The translations under genes and the position numbers were made by a program. Of a stretch of DNA of 64,000 bases, positions 18,199 to 24,985 are shown in pieces. Each line of letters opens with the position of its first letter. Position 1 is the stretch's first letter. The notes under the pieces were generated by a model. The model had not been told where the DNA came from and made no database searches. It worked only from the letters and a program-made list of their open reading frames with translations. Location of the stretch: positions 3,147,501-3,211,500 of the forward strand of contig NZ_CP108109.1 in the NCBI RefSeq assembly GCF_036199905.1. Reading direction: 5' to 3'. The stretch is from Streptomyces sp. NBC_00223. GTDB taxonomy: Bacteria > Actinomycetota > Actinomycetes > Streptomycetales > Streptomycetaceae.

Positions 18199-19410
18199 CT
18201 AGTTGTGACGTCCGCGCCTGCGCGACACCACCATGAGCAGTCCGCCCGCACCGAGCACGCCCGCGGCCGCCGCGGCGGTCCAGCCCACCTCGGCGCCGGT
18301 GTGCGGCAGGTGGGGACGGTGCGGGTGGTGGGGAGGCGTGGTGGGCGGAGTCGTCCACGTCGTGGGAGGCGTGGTCGGCGGGGTGGTGGGAGGTGTCGTG
18401 GTCGGAGGCGTCGTCGGCGGCCGCGTCCAGGTCGTGGGCGGGGTCGTCGGGGGGCGCGTCCAGGTGGTCGGCGGGGTCGTCGGCGGCCTGGTCCAGGTCG
18501 GAGGCGGTGTGGTGGGCGGGCAACTCGTGGTGGGGGGCGTGGTGGGAGGAGTCGTGGGCGGGGTGGTCGGCGGCGTCGTCGGAGGTGTCGTCGGAGCGTG
18601 CCCGTAGGTGCCGCCCGAGCCGTTTCCGTACGTGGAACCACCCGAGTCGTGCCCGTAGGTCGAGCCGCCGGAACCCTGCCCGTACGAACCGCCGGGCTCC
18701 TGCCCGTACGAACCGCCGGAGTCCTGGCCGTACGACGAATCGTCCGAACCCTGGCCGTACGAGTCACCGGAACCCTGGCCGTACGACGAGTCGTCCGAAC
18801 CTTGGCCGTACGACTCGTCCGACCCCTGCCCGTAGGACGAGTCGTCGGAGTCCTGACCGTAGGACGAGTCGTCCGAGTCACGCCCGTACGACGAATCGTC
18901 CGAGTCCTGACCGTGCGACGAGTCGTGGGAACCCAGGTTCGACAGCAGCGAGCCCAGGTTCGGGGTCAAGGAGCCCTTGCTCAGCCCGGAGCCCTTCACG
19001 CCCGGCACACGGGCGTGCAGGATCTGGTCCAGGAATTTCGAGGTGTCCGATGCGTGTGAAGTGTCCGAGGCGTGCGACGTGCCGGAGGCGTCCGACGTGC
19101 CGGAGGCGTCCGACGCCTCCGACGCGTCCGAGGCGCCCGGGGCCTCCGCGGCGGCGGACGGGTCCGACGCCGCGGCCGTGGTCGTGGTCGTGGTCGTGGC
19201 GTACGACGTGTGCCAGTTGAAGTCCGACTGCCCGTCCTGGCTCTGCCACCCGGCGGCCGTTGAGGCGGCGCTGGCGGAGGAGCCGGGGAGGAGCAACAGG
19301 CCGGCAGCGGTCATGACTGCCGCGCCGGCGACGGCCGTGGACGCCGCGACCGCGCGGAACGTCCCCCGCTTGCGCGGCTCGGCGGGAGGAAGCGAGTGCT
19401 GGTGATCCAT
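18199..19410 (-). CDS. LPXTG cell-wall surface protein with SYGQ and Pro-Thr repeats
   Basis: A 403-residue surface protein. The N-terminus has a basic start (RKRGTF) and a hydrophobic signal segment ending near ASAAST. A Ser/Ala/Asp-rich stretch follows, then thirteen repeats around residues 160-270 of the type DDSSYGQGS or GGSYGQ. A Pro-Thr-Pro wall-spanning region (270-360) leads to the sortase motif LPHTG (368-372), a hydrophobic helix and an RRRGR stop-transfer tail. This architecture predicts sortase-mediated anchoring to peptidoglycan. The repeat domain matches no adhesin family I know. ATG 19410 and ATG 19425 are both possible; neither has a clear ribosome binding site. Confidence 0.9.
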   Translation of the reverse strand: MDHQHSLPPAEPRKRGTFRAVAASTAVAGAAVMTAAGLLLLPGSSASAASTAAGWQSQDGQSDFNWHTSYATTTTTTTAAASDPSAAAEAPGASDASEASDASGTSDASGTSHASDTSHASDTSKFLDQILHARVPGVKGSGLSKGSLTPNLGSLLSNLGSHDSSHGQDSDDSSYGRDSDDSSYGQDSDDSSYGQGSDESYGQGSDDSSYGQGSGDSYGQGSDDSSYGQDSGGSYGQEPGGSYGQGSGGSTYGHDSGGSTYGNGSGGTYGHAPTTPPTTPPTTPPTTPPTTPPTTSCPPTTPPPTWTRPPTTPPTTWTRPPTTPPTTWTRPPTTPPTTTPPTTPPTTPPTTWTTPPTTPPHHPHRPHLPHTGAEVGWTAAAAAGVLGAGGLLMVVSRRRGRHN

Positions 19411-19812
19411 GGGGGCAGAAAACATCAAATACGACTGATCACCATGTATGACACATAGGCGACGCCATGGATTCGCACGGATGGCCACCCGTTCGACGCA
19501 GGGCCGCCCGCCATCGGAGTGACGAAGGCCACCCGGAGCCACGTACCACCCGGGCGCCCCGGCCCGCGCACCGCCGCGGTGACGCCGACCACCCGGAGCC
19601 ACCCTCCGCCGGACGTACAATTTTCTGTTCGCCCCCGTAGGCCGACCACGTCGGCCGCACACAGCACCCCCGCCCACCCGTCCGGCCGTCCCCACCGCGC
19701 GACCGTCCCCCAGGACCCCGCGCGGACCACGCCGACCGATCCGACCCGCCGACGCCCGCGTCCCGACGTACCCCACCGCTCCCCCGACCCCGTCCCCGAC
19801 CGGAGGTCCCGC
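19411..19812. other. Divergent intergenic region, LPXTG gene / XPB gene
   Basis: No gene was found in these 402 bp. The LPXTG-proximal 60 bp are AT-rich. The motif CCACCCGGAGCCAC is directly repeated at about 19530 and 19592. TACAAT at 19617-19622 could be the -10 element of the XPB promoter, without a convincing -35 partner. Confidence 0.4.
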
Positions 19813-21465
19813 GTGTCCTGCCTCATCGTCCAGAGCGACAAAACGCTTCTCCTGGAGGTCGACCACGAACAGGCCGACGCCTGCCGCCGTGCCATCGCCC
19901 CCTTCGCCGAGCTGGAACGCGCCCCCGAGCACATCCACACCTACCGGCTGACCCCGCTCGGCCTGTGGAACGCGCGCGCCGCGGGCCACGACGCCGAGCA
20001 GGTCGTCGACGCGCTCGTGGAGTACTCCCGCTACCCGGTCCCGCACGCCCTGCTCGTCGACGTGGCCGAGACGATGGACCGCTACGGCCGGCTGCGGCTG
20101 AGCAAGCACCCCACCCACGGCCTGGTCCTGACCAGCACCGACCGGCCGGTCCTTGAGGAGATCCTGCGGTCCAAGCGGGTGCAGCCGCTGGTCGGCGCCC
20201 GGATCGACGAGGACACCGTGGCCGTCCACCCCTCCGAGCGCGGCCAGATCAAGCAGGTGCTGCTCAAGCTCGGCTGGCCCGCGGAGGACTTCGCCGGATA
20301 CGTGGACGGCGAGGCGCACGCCATCGAGCTGCGCGAGGAGGGCTGGGCGCTGCGCCCGTACCAGAAGCAGGCCGTGGAGAACTTCTGGCACGGCGGCTCC
20401 GGTGTGGTCGTCCTGCCGTGCGGCGCGGGCAAGACGCTGGTGGGCGCGGGCGCGATGGCCGAGGCGAAGGCGACCACGCTGATCCTGGTCACCAACACGG
20501 TCTCGGCCCGCCAGTGGAAGCACGAGCTGGTCAGGCGCACCTCGCTCACCGAGGACGAGATCGGCGAGTACAGCGGTACGCGCAAGGAGATCCGCCCGGT
20601 CACCATCGCCACCTACCAGGTCCTCACGACTCGCCGCAAAGGCGTCTATCCGCACCTGGAGCTCTTCGACTCCCGGGACTGGGGGCTGATCCTCTACGAC
20701 GAGGTGCATCTGCTGCCCGCGCCCGTCTTCAAGTTCACCGCCGACCTCCAGGCGCGGCGCCGGCTCGGTCTGACCGCGACGCTCGTACGGGAGGACGGCC
20801 GCGAGTCGGACGTCTTCTCGCTGATCGGGCCGAAGCGGTTCGACGCGCCGTGGAAGGAGATCGAGGCGCAGGGCTACATCGCGCCCGCCGACTGCGTGGA
20901 GGTCCGGGTCAATCTGACGGACACCGAGCGGCTGGCCTACGCGACCGCCGAGGCCGAGGACAAGTACCGCTACTGCGCGACCACCGCGACGAAGCGGAAG
21001 GTCACGGAGGCGCTGGTCAAGAAGCACCAGGGGCAGCAGACGCTGGTCATCGGGCAGTACATCGACCAGCTGGACGAGCTGGGCGAGCACCTGGGCGCGC
21101 CGGTCATCAAGGGCGAGACGTCCAACGCGCAGCGCGAAAAGCTCTTCGACGCCTTCCGCAACGGTGAGCTGTCCGTGCTGGTCGTCTCCAAGGTCGCGAA
21201 CTTCTCGATCGACCTGCCCGAGGCGACGGTCGCGATCCAGGTGTCGGGGACGTTCGGCTCCCGCCAGGAGGAGGCGCAGCGGCTCGGCCGGGTGCTGCGG
21301 CCGAAGGCGGACGGGCACGAGGCCCGCTTCTACTCGGTGGTCGCGCGGGACACGATCGACCAGGACTTCGCGGCGCACCGCCAGCGCTTCCTGGCCGAGC
21401 AGGGCTACGCCTACCGCATCGTCGACGCGGACGCCCTCCTCACCAACGCGGACGACGACATCTAG
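19813..21465 (+). CDS. DNA repair helicase XPB (3'-5' superfamily 2)
   Basis: A 550-residue helicase from GTG 19813, preceded by CGGAGG at a 6-nt spacing. An N-terminal damage-recognition-like region is followed by the Q-motif area (RPYQKQAVENFW), Walker A LPCGAGKT with Lys207, the Walker B box DEVH at 296-299, LTATLVREDGRESD (motif III/RED loop) and motif VI QRLGRVLRPK. The RED motif and thumb region mark XPB rather than UvrB or RecG. It is a 3'-5' ATP-dependent DNA helicase; the mycobacterial orthologue unwinds DNA in vitro. A nucleotide-excision-type repair role is inferred. It pairs with the XPB-associated protein at 14613. Confidence 0.93.
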   Translation: MSCLIVQSDKTLLLEVDHEQADACRRAIAPFAELERAPEHIHTYRLTPLGLWNARAAGHDAEQVVDALVEYSRYPVPHALLVDVAETMDRYGRLRLSKHPTHGLVLTSTDRPVLEEILRSKRVQPLVGARIDEDTVAVHPSERGQIKQVLLKLGWPAEDFAGYVDGEAHAIELREEGWALRPYQKQAVENFWHGGSGVVVLPCGAGKTLVGAGAMAEAKATTLILVTNTVSARQWKHELVRRTSLTEDEIGEYSGTRKEIRPVTIATYQVLTTRRKGVYPHLELFDSRDWGLILYDEVHLLPAPVFKFTADLQARRRLGLTATLVREDGRESDVFSLIGPKRFDAPWKEIEAQGYIAPADCVEVRVNLTDTERLAYATAEAEDKYRYCATTATKRKVTEALVKKHQGQQTLVIGQYIDQLDELGEHLGAPVIKGETSNAQREKLFDAFRNGELSVLVVSKVANFSIDLPEATVAIQVSGTFGSRQEEAQRLGRVLRPKADGHEARFYSVVARDTIDQDFAAHRQRFLAEQGYAYRIVDADALLTNADDDI

Positions 21466-21525
21466 GGCGTTTCTTTCGGACTGTCCCGCGGGCTGGAGGA
21501 AGACGGCCGCGGAATAGCGTCCGGG

Positions 21526-21571
21526 AGCCCCCGTGTCCGGTCCGCGGGTCGGCGGACCGGACACCGGGGCT
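21526..21571. terminator. Long hairpin between convergent XPB and hydrolase genes
   Basis: Arms 21526-21545 and 21552-21571 pair at 19 of 20 positions with a 6-nt loop (GGGTCG). It is placed exactly between two convergent genes and is likely bidirectional. Confidence 0.85.
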
Positions 21572-21589
21572 GTCTCCCTCCGGCACCGC

Positions 21590-22792
21590 TCACGCGGCGG
21601 GGAGGGTGCGGGCGAGCCAGCCGAAGAGGCGCTGGTGGAAGTAGGACATGGCACCCATGTGGCAGTGCTCGCCGGCGCCTTCGGCCTCGGTGAAGGTGAT
21701 CAGTTCCTTCTCGCAGGTCAGCGCGGCGTGGATACGCTCCGCCTGGCCCTTGAAGAAGTAGTCGTTCTCGGCGTCGCAGACCAGGGTGGGGCAGGTGATC
21801 CGGTCGGCGATGCCTTCCATGGTGTACGGCTGGGTCATCCGGATGTACTCGGCCGGGGAGGCGGCGCCGAAGGTCCACATGCCGTTGCGCAGGCCCCAGC
21901 TCACCGAGGTGGAGAAGCTCGCGACCATGCCGGCGACCGCGTTGGCCTCGGCGTCCTTGCCGGTGAGAATCCACTCGGCCAGGAACGGCGGCACGGCCTG
22001 GAGGTTGGCGTCGTGGTAGCTGTACAGGCCGTCGTCGAGGATCAGCGCGGAGATCCGCGGCTCGAAGGCGGCTGCCCTGGCCACCAGGAGACCGCCGAGG
22101 CTGTAGCCGAACAGCGCCAGCCGGTCGGCGTCGGTCTCCGGCTGGGTCAGGGCGAAGTCGACGACAGGGGTGATCACGGCCTCCCAGTCGGGGCGGAACC
22201 GCAGGCGCTGCTCGCGCACCACCGCGCCCTGGCCGGGGCCGTCGAAGGCCAGCACGTTGTAGCCGCGCTCGTTGGCGGCCGCGGCCAGTACGAAGTACGA
22301 CTCCTCCAGCGTCGAGTCGAATCCGCTGTTGTAGATGATCGTGGGACGGGCGCTGCCGCTGTCGTCGGCCAGGAAGAGGTAGCCGGGCAGGGTGGTGCCC
22401 TCGTAGGGGATGGCGACCGGGCGGACCGGGCGGTCCATCAGCTCCACCGCGCGGGAGAAGGTCTCGCGCGACAGCCGGGAGAGCAAGCGGACCTCGGGGT
22501 CGTGGTCGGCGTCGTCGCGCAGGTAGAAGTCGGCGGTGCGGTAGTAGTTCGAGGCGCGCAGGAGGGCACCGCGCGCGCCGACCCGGTCCCCCTCGGCCAG
22601 CGCGTCGTCGGCCAGGCCCCTGGCGCGGTCGGCCGCGGCCTTCCAGGCCCGGTGCCAGGCGGTCTCGTCGCGCTCGGGGATGGCGGCGGCGGTGACCAGC
22701 ACCTCGCCGAGGTCCGCCCCGCCGGCGCCGGCGAAACCGGCGGTGCGCAGGGTCTCGTAGGAGAAGGACTCTTCGTCGAACAGGAACTTCAT
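21590..22792 (-). CDS. Alpha/beta hydrolase (FrsA / acyl-peptidase-like)
   Basis: A 400-residue cytosolic enzyme. ATG 22792 follows GAGAGG with 8 nt spacing. The N-terminal 130 residues are a helical lid (ASNYYRTADFYLRDD...). The catalytic fold shows the oxyanion strand PTIIYNSGFDS, the nucleophile elbow GYSLGG with Ser231, an acid in LVCDAENDYFF, and His near residue 381 in GEHCHMGA. This layout fits the dipeptidyl-aminopeptidase or 2,6-dihydroxypseudooxynicotine-hydrolase-like branch, which hydrolyses esters or C-C bonds. The substrate is unknown. It is divergent from a TetR repressor, with two operator-like palindromes between them, so the hydrolase is probably its target. Confidence 0.85.
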   Translation of the reverse strand: MKFLFDEESFSYETLRTAGFAGAGGADLGEVLVTAAAIPERDETAWHRAWKAAADRARGLADDALAEGDRVGARGALLRASNYYRTADFYLRDDADHDPEVRLLSRLSRETFSRAVELMDRPVRPVAIPYEGTTLPGYLFLADDSGSARPTIIYNSGFDSTLEESYFVLAAAANERGYNVLAFDGPGQGAVVREQRLRFRPDWEAVITPVVDFALTQPETDADRLALFGYSLGGLLVARAAAFEPRISALILDDGLYSYHDANLQAVPPFLAEWILTGKDAEANAVAGMVASFSTSVSWGLRNGMWTFGAASPAEYIRMTQPYTMEGIADRITCPTLVCDAENDYFFKGQAERIHAALTCEKELITFTEAEGAGEHCHMGAMSYFHQRLFGWLARTLPAA

Positions 22793-22926
22793 GGGGTGGA
22801 CCTCTCGGGTTCGGTTCGGCTCGCGGTGTCACGGCGGTGGCGTGGCGCCACCCACCGGACGACGTTACGCCGTTACGTCGTTACGAGTACGTATCGGCGT
22901 CGTGCCTCCAGTAAGACACGGCCGAC

Positions 22927-22948
22927 GTCGATGCGCAAACGTATCGAC
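22927..22948. promoter_or_regulatory. Putative TetR operator, copy 1
   Basis: Imperfect palindrome GTCGATGCG-N4-CGTATCGAC (8 of 9 paired positions), one of two near-identical copies between the divergent hydrolase and TetR genes. Confidence 0.7.
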
Positions 22949-23018
22949 GTACGGGAGAGAGTGATCCACGCCACTCACGAGGGTCCTTGGTGCGCGCCGG
23001 GCCGCCCGCCGGGGTGAG

Positions 23019-23040
23019 GTCGATGCGGATACGTATCGAC
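23019..23040. promoter_or_regulatory. Putative TetR operator, copy 2
   Basis: The same palindrome as copy 1 (GTCGATGCG-N4-CGTATCGAC), 92 bp away and 20 bp before the TetR start codon, so it would block the repressor's own transcription. A degenerate third half-site, CGTATCGGC, lies at 22890-22898 near the hydrolase. Confidence 0.7.
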
Positions 23041-23060
23041 GTACGGCTACGCTGGGCGCC

Positions 23061-23780
23061 GTGACGAACGAACCCGAACACCCCGCCGCGGGGCACGGCA
23101 CGAACGTCGACGCAAGCGGCACGGCGGACCCGGCACCGGCATCGGCCGGGAAAAAGCGCAAACCGGCCGGCGCGGCGGTGATGCGCGCGGACGTGACGGA
23201 GGCGATCCTGCGGGCCGCCGCCCTGGAACTGGCCGAACACGGTTACGGCGGGCTGACCCTGGACGCGGTCGCCCGTCGGGCCAAGGTGAGCAGGCCCGCC
23301 CTCTACCGGCGCTGGCCCTCCAAGCACGCGCTGACCGAGGCACTCATCGCCGGCGTCAAGGACAACCTCACCGACGACCGCACCGACTCGCTCCGCGGTG
23401 ACGTCAGCGCCTTCCTGACCGCGGTCGATGCCGGCCTCCGGCACCCGCTGGTGTCACGTATCGTCCCCGACCTGCTGGTGGAGGCCCATCGCAGCACCGA
23501 ACTGGCCCAAACCCTCTACGAGTTGCGGGACACCCGCCGGGCACGGGCCACCGCGATAATGGACCGCGCGATCGCGCGCGGCGAGCTGAGCTCGGACACC
23601 GACCGCGAGATGGCCGTGGACCTGCTCATCGCCCCCCTCTACTGGCGGCTGGCCATGGTCCGCACTCCGACCGACCCCGGCTATCTCGACCGCCTCACCA
23701 CCGTCGTCCTCGCCGCGATAGCAGCGGCCCGCCCGGCCCCGGACACGCCCGGCCAGGGGAGTGCGGAATCCTCGCCGTGA
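23061..23780 (+). CDS. TetR/AcrR-family regulator
   Basis: A 239-residue DNA-binding regulator from GTG 23061. A disordered N-terminal tail of about 45 residues precedes a TetR helix-turn-helix (ILRAAALELAEHGYGGLTLDAVARRAKVSRPALYRRWPSKHAL split over residues 50-95). The C-terminal ligand-binding region (LLIAPLYWRLAM) resembles the TetR_C_11/AcrR type. Divergence from the alpha/beta hydrolase and two shared palindromes point to local repression of the hydrolase and of itself. The ligand is unknown; a hydrolase substrate or product is the natural guess. Confidence 0.9.
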   Translation: MTNEPEHPAAGHGTNVDASGTADPAPASAGKKRKPAGAAVMRADVTEAILRAAALELAEHGYGGLTLDAVARRAKVSRPALYRRWPSKHALTEALIAGVKDNLTDDRTDSLRGDVSAFLTAVDAGLRHPLVSRIVPDLLVEAHRSTELAQTLYELRDTRRARATAIMDRAIARGELSSDTDREMAVDLLIAPLYWRLAMVRTPTDPGYLDRLTTVVLAAIAAARPAPDTPGQGSAESSP

Positions 23781-23832
23781 GCGGCGCGCGCCGTCGAATC
23801 CGAGGCCGTCGAATCCCTCCAGGCCGGAGGCG

Positions 23833-24306
23833 TTACGTCGCGGCCGGGAGGTGGAGGTAGATCATCGCGGCCGTCAGCGCGAGCAGCGGGGCCAGAGCCG
23901 CGAGCGCGATCCGCTTCGCGCGGTGCCTGCGCCGCCACGGGATGGCCCACGACGCCCCGAGCGCGCCCGCGGCCAGCACCAGGAGGCAGGGGGCGAGCAG
24001 CAGCATCCGGTACAGCGCCTGGCACCCGTGCGCCGTGCACGAGTCCGTGGCCATCGGGGAGATCATCGTGAACATCCCGCCCACCACGATCACCGGCGCG
24101 GCCAGCACCGTGGCGATCAGCGGCGCGACAAAGGCGTGCCGGTCCCGCTCGGGGTCGACCGGCCGCACACCGTACGGCGGTGGCGGCGGCCCGAACCCGT
24201 ACGCGGACGGCGCCCCGAAGCCCTGCGGCATTCCGCCGTGCTGCCACTCGTGCGGCCGCGCAGGCGGCACTTCGTACGCGCGGTACTCGGGCTGCTGCTT
24301 TCTCAT
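23833..24306 (-). CDS. Small membrane protein with Pro/Gly-rich N-terminus
   Basis: A 157-residue protein. The first 55 residues are cytosolic and rich in Pro, Gly and aromatic residues (PQGFGAPSAYGFGPPPPPYG), then three or four hydrophobic helices follow (LIATVLAAPVIVVGGMFTMI; LLLAPCLLVLAAGALG; LAALAPLLALTAAMIYL). Two cysteines flank SCTAHGC in an exported loop, perhaps as a disulfide. No named family was recognised. Three direct GTACTCAG repeats lie just upstream (24351-24400). Confidence 0.75.
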   Translation of the reverse strand: MRKQQPEYRAYEVPPARPHEWQHGGMPQGFGAPSAYGFGPPPPPYGVRPVDPERDRHAFVAPLIATVLAAPVIVVGGMFTMISPMATDSCTAHGCQALYRMLLLAPCLLVLAAGALGASWAIPWRRRHRAKRIALAALAPLLALTAAMIYLHLPAAT

Positions 24307-24350
24307 ACGCCCATTGGACGCCGCCGGTCCCGCCCGGAGAATGCGTTCAC

Positions 24351-24400
24351 GTACTCAGAAAGCGAACGGCGTACTCAGAGGGCGCGAGCCGGGTACTCAG
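24351..24400. promoter_or_regulatory. Three phased GTACTCAG direct repeats
   Basis: GTACTCAG occurs at 24351, 24371 and 24393, spaced 20 and 22 bp (about two helical turns each), 45-95 bp upstream of the membrane-protein start. The last copy includes the stop codon of the small gene at 24397. The phasing suggests cooperative binding by one regulator; its identity is unknown. Confidence 0.55.
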
Positions 24401-24570
24401 TAGCGCCGGGTGCCGCCGCTGCCGAGTATGACGACCTCGACGGCGGTGGCGGCGAAGACACGGACGGCGCGCAGGGCGTTGCCGAGCCGGTGGCGGGGGT
24501 GGTCGGGGTTGGCGCCGAGCGCCGTGCCGCCATGGGCGGCGGGGGCTGGGGGAATGGTCGTGGCGGTCAT
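24397..24570 (-). CDS. Small conserved-looking protein (57 aa)
   Basis: A 57-residue open frame (ATG 24570, or 24594 giving 65 residues) with a short amphipathic block LGNALRAVRVFAATAVEVVILG that could be one membrane helix. GGAGAC precedes ATG 24570 closely. No family was recognised. It is supported by its GC-rich third positions and its placement upstream of the membrane-protein gene on the same strand, but it could be non-coding. Confidence 0.45.
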   Translation of the reverse strand: MTATTIPPAPAAHGGTALGANPDHPRHRLGNALRAVRVFAATAVEVVILGSGGTRRY

Positions 24571-24985
24571 GTCTCCAACGTACGAAGCGGACATTCCGTT
24601 GACATCGGACCAGGGATGTAATTCCCGCTCCCCGAGTCCGCCCCGAGGCTGATCCCCGACCCCGACCCCGGCCTCGGGGTCACCCCGAGGCGCCCCGACC
24701 CGGGCCTCGCGCCCGGTGCCCGGAAGCCCACAGCCCCGGCGCCCGGCGGCGGGCCGGCGCCGCGAGGCCCCGCCGCCGCCCGAGCCCCGCCCAGGGGCCC
24801 CACCGGCCCCGCCCGGACCCCCGCCACCGGAAAACCGTTCGCGCCTCCGCATCCCGCCGCGTATGATCGCCGGTCTTGCCGCCTCCCGGACGGGAGTGCC
24901 GCCGCCCGGACGGAAACCGGCCGGCCTTCGTGACACCACCTCGCGACCTCGCGTACGCGCCCACGTATCAGCCGGAGGCAAAGCC

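Noticed and set aside
24571..24985. Rifamycin-associated element upstream of the HelD-like gene
   Set aside because: I looked for a GGGGCTTGC...GCAAGCCCC-type inverted repeat and did not find one.
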